From NCBI RefSeq assembly GCF_013307225.1, contig NZ_CP028942.1:1178001-1242000 (forward strand): DNA of 64,000 nucleotides, written 5' to 3'. This DNA comes from Polynucleobacter tropicus (GTDB lineage: Bacteria > Pseudomonadota > Gammaproteobacteria > Burkholderiales > Burkholderiaceae). The position numbers and the translations under genes are program-made. Numbering within the stretch: position 1 is the first letter of the stretch; every line of letters begins with the position of its first letter. This document shows, piece after piece, positions 10,629-18,109 of this stretch. The notes beneath the pieces are model-generated. The model ran no database searches and was not told the origin of the DNA. It saw only the letters and a list, made by a program, of their open reading frames with translations.

Positions 10629-11942
10629 TTATTTACGAGTAGAAATATCTGGAACCTTACGTGAAGTTTCGCCAACGTACAGCTGACGCGGACGTCCAAT
10701 CTTGTACTCAGGATCCGTAATCATCTCTTCCCACTGAGCAATCCAACCCACTGTTCTTGCCAAAGCAAAAATACAGGTGAACATCTCAGTTGGAATGCCG
10801 AGAGCGCGCTGAACAATTCCAGAGTAGAAGTCAACGTTTGGATAAAGCTTGCGGCTTACAAAGTAGTCGTCTTCCAAGGCAATCTTCTCAAGAGTCATTG
10901 CCAACTTAAACAATGGATCATCTTGCAAGCCAAGTTCATTCAATACTTCGTAGCAAGTTTCACGCATCAATTTTGCGCGTGGATCGAAGTTCTTGTAAAC
11001 GCGGTGACCAAAGCCCATCAAGCGAACGCCTGAGTTCTTATCTTTTACTTGCGCGATAAATTCATGAATCTTATCTACGCCACCATTTGCTTGAATTTCA
11101 TTCAACATTTGCAAGCAAGCTTCATTCGCGCCACCGTGTGCAGGACCCCATAAGCAAGCGATACCAGCGGAAATCGCGGCGAATGGATTGGTGCCTGAAG
11201 AACCGCACAAGCGTACTGTTGAAGTGGAAGCGTTTTGCTCATGGTCTGCATGCAATGTGAAGATGCGATCCAATGCGCGAACCAATACTGGGTTTACTTT
11301 GTACTCTTCACATGGTGTTGCGAACATCATGCGCATAAAGTTTGCGGTGTAAGACAAAGAATTATCTGGATAGATAAATGGTTGTCCTACAGAATATTTG
11401 TATGCCATCGCTACCAAAGTTGGCATCTTTGCGATCAAACGAATTTGCGCTACCTCACGCGCATACGGCTCGCTATAGTCAATCTCATCATGGTAGAAAG
11501 CAGCCATTGCACCAACTAAGCCAGTCAATACAGACATTGGATGAGCATCGCGACGGAAGCCGCGTAAGAAGAATTGCATCTGCTCATGAACCATGGTGTG
11601 GTGCATGACCATATTTTCAAAGTCCTTCTTCTCTTTAACATTTGGCAATTCGCCATTGATCAAGAGGTAGCAAACTTCCAAGAAGTCGCACTTGCCTGCT
11701 AAATCCTCAATTGGATAGCCACGATAGAGTAACTCACCCTTATCGCCATCGATGTAGGTAATTTTGCTATTGCATGACGCAGTAGAAAGGAAGCCGGAAT
11801 CGTAAGTGAACTTACCGGTTTGACCATAAAGCTTGCGGATGTCAATTACATCTGGACCCACTGTCCCCTTGTAAATTGGCAGATCAATATCTGGTGTGCC
11901 ATCCGAAAACGAAAGTTTTGCCTTGATGTCCGATTCAATCAT
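10629..11942 (-). CDS. gltA: Citrate synthase (hexameric, type II-like)
   Basis: GltA condenses oxaloacetate and acetyl-CoA to citrate. The 437-residue protein has the long N-terminal domain of the Gram-negative NADH-sensitive hexameric form. Active-site histidines are His234 ([10 protein letters not shown]), His270 (GPAHGG) and His313 ([13 protein letters not shown]). It is placed directly after sdhE, 82 bp downstream, and before leuC. This sdhCDAB-E-gltA order is typical of Burkholderiales. The 82-bp gap holds no obvious terminator. Confidence 0.98.
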   Translation of the reverse strand: MIESDIKAKLSFSDGTPDIDLPIYKGTVGPDVIDIRKLYGQTGKFTYDSGFLSTASCNSKITYIDGDKGELLYRGYPIEDLAGKCDFLEVCYLLINGELPNVKEKKDFENMVMHHTMVHEQMQFFLRGFRRDAHPMSVLTGLVGAMAAFYHDEIDYSEPYAREVAQIRLIAKMPTLVAMAYKYSVGQPFIYPDNSLSYTANFMRMMFATPCEEYKVNPVLVRALDRIFTLHADHEQNASTSTVRLCGSSGTNPFAAISAGIACLWGPAHGGANEACLQMLNEIQANGGVDKIHEFIAQVKDKNSGVRLMGFGHRVYKNFDPRAKLMRETCYEVLNELGLQDDPLFKLAMTLEKIALEDDYFVSRKLYPNVDFYSGIVQRALGIPTEMFTCIFALARTVGWIAQWEEMITDPEYKIGRPRQLYVGETSRKVPDISTRK

Positions 11943-12024
11943 TTCTAATCCTTAGTCATTCAAAATTATGATTACTTCACTATTCGATCACACGCTTGCA
12001 CTACTACTGCGACTACAGACTGAA

Positions 12025-12294
12025 TTATTTCTCTCTCAGCCTTTGTAATACCTTTTTAAAGGAGTCAGCCTGCATCTCCTTTTCCAATCCAGCCACAGAA
12101 TCTTTTCGAGCGATCAATAAATCCATCAAATCGTTGTCATCTAAGGCCAATAACTGGCTTAAAACTTTTCCATCTTCTACGCTTAACTGATCGCCGTAGC
12201 GAGCAAAGAAACGTTGCAGAATTAAATCATTTTCAAGCAACCCCCTGCGGGCGTCACTCTTTAAACGATATAACTCTGCGTTTCCGAGGGTCAT
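12025..12294 (-). CDS. sdhE: FAD assembly factor SdhE
   Basis: SdhE (SdhAF2 family) helps covalent attachment of FAD to SdhA. The 89-residue protein contains the RRGLLENDLILQRFF segment (residues about 16-30), which holds the conserved RGxxE motif needed for flavinylation. It overlaps the sdhB stop by 4 bp (ATGA), so translation is probably coupled. Position next to sdhB and before gltA supports the call. Length is typical. Confidence 0.95.
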   Translation of the reverse strand: MTLGNAELYRLKSDARRGLLENDLILQRFFARYGDQLSVEDGKVLSQLLALDDNDLMDLLIARKDSVAGLEKEMQADSFKKVLQRLREK

Positions 12295-12995
12295 ACCGCC
12301 CTACGAACCATCAACTCCTTAATTTTGCCAATCGCCTTCGTTGGGTTTAAATGCTTAGGACATACGTCCACGCAATTCATGATGGTGTGGCAACGGAATA
12401 AACGGTACGGATCCTCTAAATTATCCAGGCGACGTGCGGTTTCTTCATCGCGGCTATCAGCAATAAAGCGATATGCCTGCAACAAACCAGCTGGACCTAC
12501 GAACTTATCTGGATTCCACCAGAAAGATGGGCATGAAGTTGAGCAAGATGCACACAAAATGCACTCATACAAGCCATTCAACTCTTCACGCTCTTCAGGA
12601 CTCTGAAGACGCTCTTTTTCTGGAGGTGGATTGTCGTTTACTAAGTAAGGTTTGATAGACAAATATTGCTTGAAGAACAAAGTCATGTCGACAATCAAAT
12701 CGCGCACTACTGGCAAACCAGGTAATGGGCGTAAAGTGATGACCTTAGGCAAAGTCAACATATTGGTCAAGCAAGCCAAACCATTCTTACCGTTAATGTT
12801 CATTGCGTCTGAACCGCACACGCCCTCACGGCATGAACGACGATAAGAAATTGTCTCGTCTTGTTTCTTCAAAGAAATCAACGCATCCAACAACATACGC
12901 TCACCAGTCAGTTCTAACTCATAGCGCTGCATGCGTGGAGCTGCATCGACATCTGGATCGTAACGGTAGATTTCAAATATACGGGTATCGCTCAT
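12291..12995 (-). CDS. sdhB: Succinate dehydrogenase iron-sulfur subunit
   Basis: SdhB carries electrons from SdhA's FAD to quinone through three Fe-S clusters. In the 234-residue protein the [2Fe-2S] ligands are Cys55, Cys60 (SCREGVCGSDAM) and Cys75. The [4Fe-4S]/[3Fe-4S] ligands lie in ECILCASCSTSCP (Cys145, 148, 151, 155) and in CHTIMNCVDVCPKHLNP near residue 205. It follows sdhA by 16 bp and overlaps sdhE by 4 bp. Confidence 0.98.
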   Translation of the reverse strand: MSDTRIFEIYRYDPDVDAAPRMQRYELELTGERMLLDALISLKKQDETISYRRSCREGVCGSDAMNINGKNGLACLTNMLTLPKVITLRPLPGLPVVRDLIVDMTLFFKQYLSIKPYLVNDNPPPEKERLQSPEEREELNGLYECILCASCSTSCPSFWWNPDKFVGPAGLLQAYRFIADSRDEETARRLDNLEDPYRLFRCHTIMNCVDVCPKHLNPTKAIGKIKELMVRRAV

Positions 12996-13011
12996 CTTCT
13001 ATCTCTCTTGC

Positions 13012-14790
13012 TTAGAAAGTACGTTCTTTTGGAGGAACTGAATCAACAGTCAATGGTTTTAGCTGAACTGGCTTGTAGTCCAAACGATTGCCTTCGCTAT
13101 ACCAAAGAGTGTGTTTCATCCAGTTGTCATCATCACGATGTGGGTGATCATCATGAGAGTGAGCACCACGGCTTTCTTTGCGAGCAGCGGCCGAGGTCAT
13201 CGTTGCATTTGCAGTCTCAACCAAGTTGGCCACTTCCAAAGCTTCAATACGCGCGGTATTGAAAATCTCAGACTTATCTTTAACCCATAAGTGTTTAGCA
13301 CGCTCTGTCAACTTCGCCATTTGACGAACACCTTCGTCCATCAACTCTTGGTTGCGGAACACACCAGCATATTTCTGCATGCACTTACGAATGTCATTAG
13401 CAACATCTTGCGCGTACTCACCAGAAGAAGAGTTATCTAACTTCGCAATACGCTCCATCGTTTGCTGACCAGCATTCTTAGGCAACGGCTTGAACTCACG
13501 ATTCTTAAGATCTAAGTTCACAATGTGATTGCCTGCTGCACGACCGAATACCAAGAGGTCGAGCAATGAGTTTGTACCCAAACGGTTTGCGCCGTGTACT
13601 GAAACACATGAACACTCACCGATAGCATATAAACCATTGATAACTTCATTGTGTTTGCCATTTGCAGGCACAACTACTTGACCGTTGATGTTGGTTGGAA
13701 TGCCGCCCATCTGATAGTGGATGGTTGGCACAACAGGAATTGGCTCTTTGGTCACATCAACGTTCGCAAAATTAATACCAATCTCATACACAGAAGGCAA
13801 ACGCTTCATGATCGTATCGGCACCGATGTGTGTCAGATCGAGCACAACATAATCGCCATTCGGACCACAACCGCGCCCTTCTTTAATTTCTTGGTCCATA
13901 GAACGTGATACGAAGTCACGTGGAGCCAAATCTTTCAAAGTTGGTGCATAGCGTTCCATGAAACGCTCACCATCTTTATTACGCAAGATACCGCCTTCAC
14001 CGCGGCAACCTTCTGTCAACAACACCCCCGCACCAGCTACACCAGTTGGGTGGAATTGCCAGAACTCCATATCTTCCAATGGAATGCCAGCGCGCGCCGC
14101 AAGACCCATACCGTCACCAGTATTAATAAACGCGTTAGTAGATGCATCCCAAATACGGCCCGCACCACCAGTAGCCAACATCACAATCTTGGCTTCCAAG
14201 ATGTATACCTGGCCAGTTTCCATTTCGAGAGCAGTTACACCAACTACATCACCCTCATCATCACGAATTAAATCGAGTGCCAACCATTCCACAAAGAAAT
14301 TCGTCTTCGCGCGTACGTTACGTTGATACAAGGTGTGCAACATTGCGTGACCAGTACGGTCAGCAGCAGCACAAGCACGTTGTACTGGCTTCTCACCATA
14401 GTTTGCAGTGTGGCCACCGAATGGACGCTGATAAATTGTGCCATCAGGGTTACGGTCAAACGGCATACCAAAGTGCTCTAACTCATAAACGACTTTGGGA
14501 GCCTCGCGACACATGAATTCGATTACGTCCTGGTCGCCTAACCAGTCAGAACCTTTGATGGTGTCGTAAAAGTGATAGTGCCAGTTGTCCTCACTCATGT
14601 TGCCTAAGGAAGCGCCGATACCGCCCTGCGCTGCAACTGTGTGTGAGCGCGTTGGGAATACTTTGCTTAGTACAGCAACATTCAAGCCAGCTTCTGCTAA
14701 CTGCAATGAAGCGCGCATACCTGAACCACCCGCACCAACAATCACCGCATCAAAACGGCGGCGTGGCAATGATTTTTGAATTGCAGTCAT
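13012..14790 (-). CDS. sdhA: Succinate dehydrogenase flavoprotein subunit
   Basis: SdhA oxidises succinate to fumarate, with covalently bound FAD. The start chosen is ATG at 14790 (MTAIQKSLPRRRF), 4 bp after the sdhD stop; a longer in-frame reading to 14832 would run into sdhD and is not needed. From this start the protein has 592 residues. The dinucleotide motif IVGAGGSGMRA is near residue 17, and the FAD-linked histidine is His50 in RSHTVAAQGG. Active-site segments include FWQFHPTG and HGANRLGTNSLLDL. SdhE for flavinylation is encoded two genes downstream. Confidence 0.98.
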   Translation of the reverse strand: MTAIQKSLPRRRFDAVIVGAGGSGMRASLQLAEAGLNVAVLSKVFPTRSHTVAAQGGIGASLGNMSEDNWHYHFYDTIKGSDWLGDQDVIEFMCREAPKVVYELEHFGMPFDRNPDGTIYQRPFGGHTANYGEKPVQRACAAADRTGHAMLHTLYQRNVRAKTNFFVEWLALDLIRDDEGDVVGVTALEMETGQVYILEAKIVMLATGGAGRIWDASTNAFINTGDGMGLAARAGIPLEDMEFWQFHPTGVAGAGVLLTEGCRGEGGILRNKDGERFMERYAPTLKDLAPRDFVSRSMDQEIKEGRGCGPNGDYVVLDLTHIGADTIMKRLPSVYEIGINFANVDVTKEPIPVVPTIHYQMGGIPTNINGQVVVPANGKHNEVINGLYAIGECSCVSVHGANRLGTNSLLDLLVFGRAAGNHIVNLDLKNREFKPLPKNAGQQTMERIAKLDNSSSGEYAQDVANDIRKCMQKYAGVFRNQELMDEGVRQMAKLTERAKHLWVKDKSEIFNTARIEALEVANLVETANATMTSAAARKESRGAHSHDDHPHRDDDNWMKHTLWYSEGNRLDYKPVQLKPLTVDSVPPKERTF

Positions 14791-14794
14791 CGAA

Positions 14795-15160
14795 TTACAC
14801 TTTCCACAAAATTTGAACGGCATATGCCGCACAGGCTACGAGATACAAAACAGTTAACACTTGGAGTGTTAAGCGAATGCCGACAGGCTTGATGTAATCC
14901 ATCCAAATATCGCGCACGCCAATCCATGCGTGATAGAAAAGACTGAAGAAAGCCAAGAGTGTTAACAACTTCATTAACTGATTGCTAAACAGGCCAGACC
15001 AGCCCTCGTATGTGGCGCTACCAGTAACGCAATAATCCACGAGCAGTACAACGGTAAACACCACCATCACAATCGCAGTAACGCGTTGAATAATCCATTC
15101 TTTAAGGCCGTAATGCGCGCCTACAACTAAGCGCTTTGGTCCAATTTGATAAATAGGCAT
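14795..15160 (-). CDS. sdhD: Succinate dehydrogenase membrane anchor subunit
   Basis: A 121-residue membrane protein with three hydrophobic helices, beginning MPIYQIGPKRLVVGAHYGLKEW. Residues RVTAIVMVVF and the SLFYHAWIGVRDIWMDYI segment match the SdhD family; the histidine in YHAWIG is a candidate heme or quinone-site residue. It lies 24 bp after sdhC and 4 bp before sdhA. SdhC and SdhD together bind heme b and ubiquinone. Confidence 0.94.
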   Translation of the reverse strand: MPIYQIGPKRLVVGAHYGLKEWIIQRVTAIVMVVFTVVLLVDYCVTGSATYEGWSGLFSNQLMKLLTLLAFFSLFYHAWIGVRDIWMDYIKPVGIRLTLQVLTVLYLVACAAYAVQILWKV

Positions 15161-15184
15161 GAAATTTCCTTAATGAAGAAACGC

Positions 15185-15604
15185 TTAGTACAAGCCGAAT
15201 AATTTAAGACCAACTATCGCAGTCAAAGCCAGGCCAATCACCAAGACGATGATTGCTGAACGATTGGACTCTGACTTCTCTACTCCGATCTCGAGATCGA
15301 GCAAGAGGTAACGAATGCCAGCGCAGAAGTGGTGCAAGAAACACCAAATCAATCCCAAGCAAATAATTTTTACTAAGACATTACCTGTGAACGCTTGGAA
15401 TTTTTGGTAACTCAATTCAGAAGCAAGGCTTTGATCAAAGAGGTACAAAATAAACGGCAACAAGAGGAACAAAACTGCTCCGCTAATACGGTGAAGAATG
15501 GAAACTTTACCGGCCCAAGGAAGGCGATATTTCACCAACTGGGCTAGACCAATATTTCGATAAACCGGTCTATCTTTTTTTACGTTTTGCTGTGCATCAA
15601 CCAT
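15185..15604 (-). CDS. sdhC: Succinate dehydrogenase cytochrome b556 subunit
   Basis: First gene of the sdh operon. The protein shows SILHRISGAVLFLLLPFI near the first helix and the heme-ligand region FLHHFCAGIRYLLLD in the second. The ATG at 15604 (MVDAQQNVK, 139 residues) is preferred over an in-frame TTG two codons upstream. Three membrane helices are visible. It shares its upstream region with the 3' end of the GntR regulator; a -10-like element and a dyad lie 40-60 bp upstream. Confidence 0.95.
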   Translation of the reverse strand: MVDAQQNVKKDRPVYRNIGLAQLVKYRLPWAGKVSILHRISGAVLFLLLPFILYLFDQSLASELSYQKFQAFTGNVLVKIICLGLIWCFLHHFCAGIRYLLLDLEIGVEKSESNRSAIIVLVIGLALTAIVGLKLFGLY

Positions 15605-15645
15605 GGGCAATCTCTATCTTTCGGTGGAGGTTCAGTTTGATTTTG

Positions 15646-15656
15646 TTGTGTCGCAA
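15646..15656. promoter_or_regulatory. Dyad TTGtG-T-CGCAA at the sdhC start region
   Basis: An 11-bp near-palindrome, one base from TTGCG-n-CGCAA, lies about 42 bp before the sdhC ATG, over the expected transcription start. The same dyad, and the same flanking TTTTGTTG octamer in the same orientation, recurs upstream of aceE (46121-46136). This suggests a shared regulator; the identity is unknown. Confidence 0.45.
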
Positions 15657-15659
15657 CAT

Positions 15660-15665
15660 ATTCTA
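15660..15665 (-). promoter_or_regulatory. Candidate sdhC -10 element
   Basis: TAGAAT on the minus strand matches TATAAT at five of six positions and lies about 56 bp upstream of the sdhC start. No good -35 hexamer is seen 17 bp upstream (CCCACC), so the promoter may need an activator. The same -10 hexamer is seen in the candidate pdh promoter. Confidence 0.35.
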
Positions 15666-15695
15666 TTGGAAACCTTGGGTCTGGTGGGGGCTTTT

Positions 15696-15720
15696 AAGGG
15701 TTTATAAGGGTTAAAAAGGG
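15696..15720. repeat. Three AAGGG boxes in 10-bp phase
   Basis: AAGGG occurs at 15696-15700, 15706-15710 and 15716-15720, each one helical turn from the next, with T/A-rich bases between. They lie between the GntR stop and the sdhC promoter, upstream of where a -35 would be. This is a possible activator or bending site for sdh; function is inferred. Confidence 0.4.
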
Positions 15721-15735
15721 GTTTTACGGATAAGT

Positions 15736-16473
15736 TCAGTTCAAACGATTCTCGTAATGCTGCTCAGAAGTGTCGTATCTTGCGTGCCGAATTTCTACTG
15801 GTTTATTCCCGTAGGTGAACGCAACCCGCTCTACTGAGAGCAAGGGGGCACCGATTATTACCTGGAGGTGATTAGCAAGACCTTCATCAGCTGAAACCGC
15901 TTTGATTTTTTCTTCTGCCCGCACCATGTGGGTGGCATACTGGCTTTCATAGAGGGCATAAACCGGACCATGCCAATCATTAAGGGTATTGAGGTCTAGT
16001 CCTTTAAAACGACTGCCTGGAAGCCAAATCTCTTCAAAAACAACAGGTTGGCCTGCAAACGTTTGAACGCGATCAATATAGATGACGGGGTCACCTGCCT
16101 TTAATTTAAGCAAGTTAGCTACGTAATCAGTAGCCTTGGTTTGCTCACAGGCTAAAAATTGGCTAATGAGGTGGAACTTTTCCCCTGAGTCTGGGGCTAA
16201 GCGTAAAAAGCGGTACTGCCAATCATCTTCTTGGTGAGTCGCGACAAAGGTGCCCTTTCCTTGGCGTCTAACCAATAGATTCTGGGCAGCTAGCTCATCA
16301 ATTGCCTTGCGTACTGTGCCTTGGCTTACAGCATATCGGGCCGCTAGCTCCATCTCACTGGGAATAACTTCGCCGGGAAGCCACTCTCCAGCTTGCAGAC
16401 TAGCCAAAATCATGGCTTTGATCTGCTCGTATAGAGGGCTAAATGAGGCGATAGGCAAATTTACTTCTGACAA
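15736..16473 (-). CDS. GntR-family regulator with UTRA domain
   Basis: A winged-helix GntR domain (about 10-75; MELAARYAVSQGTVRKAIDEL is the DNA-reading region, read in pieces) is followed by a UTRA/HutC-type ligand domain (about 90-240). The start chosen is TTG at 16473 (MSEVNLPIASF), because GGAG at 16482-16479 lies 5 bp before it. An in-frame GTG at 16479 overlaps that ribosome site and is less likely. The gene is flanked by sdhC (same strand, downstream) and mdh (divergent), which points to control of TCA genes. A perfect palindrome overlaps its own candidate -10, suggesting autorepression. The ligand is unknown. Confidence 0.88.
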   Translation of the reverse strand: MSEVNLPIASFSPLYEQIKAMILASLQAGEWLPGEVIPSEMELAARYAVSQGTVRKAIDELAAQNLLVRRQGKGTFVATHQEDDWQYRFLRLAPDSGEKFHLISQFLACEQTKATDYVANLLKLKAGDPVIYIDRVQTFAGQPVVFEEIWLPGSRFKGLDLNTLNDWHGPVYALYESQYATHMVRAEEKIKAVSADEGLANHLQVIIGAPLLSVERVAFTYGNKPVEIRHARYDTSEQHYENRLN

Positions 16474-16520
16474 ATTCACTCCACAAGGACATCAATTGGA
16501 TAAAATTCTGAGTAATTCTA

Positions 16521-16534
16521 GTCTTATATAAGAC
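16521..16534. promoter_or_regulatory. 14-bp palindrome, candidate GntR operator
   Basis: GTCTTATATAAGAC is a perfect palindrome between the GntR gene and mdh. It covers the candidate -10 of the regulator's promoter and lies 4 bp upstream of the mdh -35. Size and symmetry fit a GntR-dimer operator. Assignment to this regulator is inferred from position. Confidence 0.6.
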
Positions 16535-16551
16535 ATCATTGACAGTGTAAA
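16523..16551 (-). promoter_or_regulatory. Candidate promoter of the GntR gene
   Basis: On the minus strand TTTACA (16551-16546) and TATAAG (16528-16523) are separated by 17 bp; each matches the sigma-70 consensus at five of six positions. The -10 lies inside the 14-bp palindrome. Confidence 0.55.
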
Positions 16552-16568
16552 GGCAAAGTCCATACACT
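16539..16568 (+). promoter_or_regulatory. Candidate mdh promoter
   Basis: TTGACA at 16539-16544 is a perfect -35; TACACT at 16563-16568 is a four-of-six -10 with an 18-bp spacer. It lies about 65 bp before the mdh ATG and just downstream of the 14-bp palindrome. Confidence 0.6.
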
Positions 16569-16632
16569 TGAATGGATAATAGAAAAGTTTTTATTAATCA
16601 ACCCCACTAACCTTCCTCTGGAGTTATCAGCA

Positions 16633-17622
16633 ATGGCAAAAGCCCCAATGCGTGTCGCCGTAACCGGTGCAGCCGGTCAAATCGGATATTCCCTTCTATT
16701 CCGTATCGCCAATGGCGACCTATTAGGCAAAGATCAGCCTGTAATCCTGCAATTGCTCGAAATTCCTGATGAAAAAGCGCAAAAAGCCTTGGCTGGCGTG
16801 ATCATGGAACTTGAAGACTGCGCATTCCCATTGTTGGCTGGCGTTACAGCGCACTCTGACCCATTGACCGCATTCAAAGACATCGATGTTGCCCTCTTGG
16901 TTGGCGCACGTCCACGTGGCCCTGGCATGGAGCGCAAAGACTTGCTCTCCGCCAACGCGCAAATCTTTACTGCCCAAGGTAAGGCATTGAATGCGGTTGC
17001 TAAGAAAACCGTCAAAGTATTGGTTGTTGGCAACCCAGCAAACACAAATGCTTACATCGCCATGAAATCTGCTCCAGATATTCCTGCGAAAAACTTTACA
17101 GCAATGTTGCGTCTCGATCACAACCGCGCCCTATCTCAATTGGCTACGAAATTGAATAAACCAGTTGCCGGTATTGAGAAGTTGGTTGTTTGGGGTAACC
17201 ACAGCCCAACAATGTACCCAGACTATCGTTTTGCAACTGTTGATGGTAAGTCTGTAAAAGATTACATCAATGATGCAGCGTGGAACAAAGATGTATTTAT
17301 TCCAACCGTTGGTAAGCGTGGCGCAGCAATTATTGATGCACGCGGCCTCTCCTCTGCTGCTTCAGCAGCTAATGCGGCGATCGATCACATTCACGATTGG
17401 GTGCTCGGCACTAACGGTAAATGGGTCACCATGGGTATCCCATCCAAGGGTGAATACGGCATTCCAGCTGAAGTGATTTATGGCTTCCCTGTCACATGCG
17501 AAAACGGCGAGTACAAGATGGTTGAAGGCTTGGAGATCGATGAGTTCTCTCGCGAGCGCATGACTCACACTCTCAATGAATTACTTGAAGAGCAAGCTGG
17601 CGTTAAACATTTGCTCCCTTAA
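16633..17622 (+). CDS. mdh: Malate dehydrogenase
   Basis: Mdh oxidises malate to oxaloacetate with NAD+. The 329-residue protein opens [20 protein letters not shown] with the nucleotide-binding TGAAGQIG. The substrate arginines are in [15 protein letters not shown], the catalytic aspartate in MLRLDHNRA and the catalytic histidine in [11 protein letters not shown]. It is of the cytosolic-type (class II) MDH used by Burkholderiales rather than the enteric type. It is divergent from the GntR regulator and followed by a small secreted protein. Confidence 0.97.
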   Translation: MAKAPMRVAVTGAAGQIGYSLLFRIANGDLLGKDQPVILQLLEIPDEKAQKALAGVIMELEDCAFPLLAGVTAHSDPLTAFKDIDVALLVGARPRGPGMERKDLLSANAQIFTAQGKALNAVAKKTVKVLVVGNPANTNAYIAMKSAPDIPAKNFTAMLRLDHNRALSQLATKLNKPVAGIEKLVVWGNHSPTMYPDYRFATVDGKSVKDYINDAAWNKDVFIPTVGKRGAAIIDARGLSSAASAANAAIDHIHDWVLGTNGKWVTMGIPSKGEYGIPAEVIYGFPVTCENGEYKMVEGLEIDEFSRERMTHTLNELLEEQAGVKHLLP

Positions 17623-17642
17623 TTTACTAAGGAATATTGCAT

Positions 17643-18017
17643 ATGAAGAAGTCTCTTCTCACCATTAGCTTTGCGCTGGCATGCCTTTCTGGGGCGGCAA
17701 ACGTAAGCGCTAATGAAGAAGTATTCACATGGACTTGCAGCGAAAGCAAACAGTTCAAAACGGCTGGCACTACCGAGAAAGTTCGCTTGACTTGGGAATC
17801 TAAAACATATGATTTAGATCGCCAAACTTCTCTACCCGGTAGCTTACGTTACAAAAATACAAACTCTGGTTTTGATCTAGTTGTATTGGGTAACAAAGCA
17901 ATGCTGTTCAATATCAAGGTTGGAACACGTCTTGCTGACTTCTGCCAAACAGCGGAAATGAAAGCGGGTAAATTGCCGCATTTGTTTGCTGGCGCTGAAC
18001 CGTTTGTACAGAACTAA
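17643..18017 (+). CDS. Small secreted MliC-like protein
   Basis: A 124-residue protein with a clear signal peptide (MKKSLLTISFALACLSGAAN, cleaved near NVSA-NE). The mature part has WTCSESKQF, RLTWESKTYDLDR, SGFDLVVLGNKAML and ADFC, a strand and cysteine pattern like the MliC/PliC lysozyme-inhibitor fold. That assignment is from pattern only and may be wrong. The ATG at 17643 has AAGGAA 8 bp upstream; an in-frame TTG six bases earlier is less likely. It follows mdh by 20 bp with no terminator between and ends before a strong terminator, so it is probably co-transcribed with mdh. Confidence 0.6.
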   Translation: MKKSLLTISFALACLSGAANVSANEEVFTWTCSESKQFKTAGTTEKVRLTWESKTYDLDRQTSLPGSLRYKNTNSGFDLVVLGNKAMLFNIKVGTRLADFCQTAEMKAGKLPHLFAGAEPFVQN

Positions 18018-18054
18018 GTAATCTCAGTCTTATCGAAGTTTTTGTAGCATTTAA

Positions 18055-18086
18055 TAAAAAAGCCGAGTGACCCTCGGCTTTTTTAT
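18055..18086. terminator. Bidirectional rho-independent terminator
   Basis: A perfect 8-bp stem AAGCCGAG/CTCGGCTT with loop TGACC (18060-18080) is flanked by an A-run on the left and a T-run on the right. It lies between the convergent mdh unit (+) and the DUF2863-like gene (-) and can serve both. Confidence 0.9.
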
Positions 18087-18109
18087 TGCTTGTTTAACTC
18101 TTTACATCA

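Noticed and set aside
13958..14326. Open frames opposite sdhA
   Set aside because: They are antisense to conserved sdhA codons and show no start signal or motif.
14791..14832. Longer N-terminus for sdhA
   Set aside because: The extra 14 codons overlap sdhD; the ATG at 14790 gives the family's normal start.
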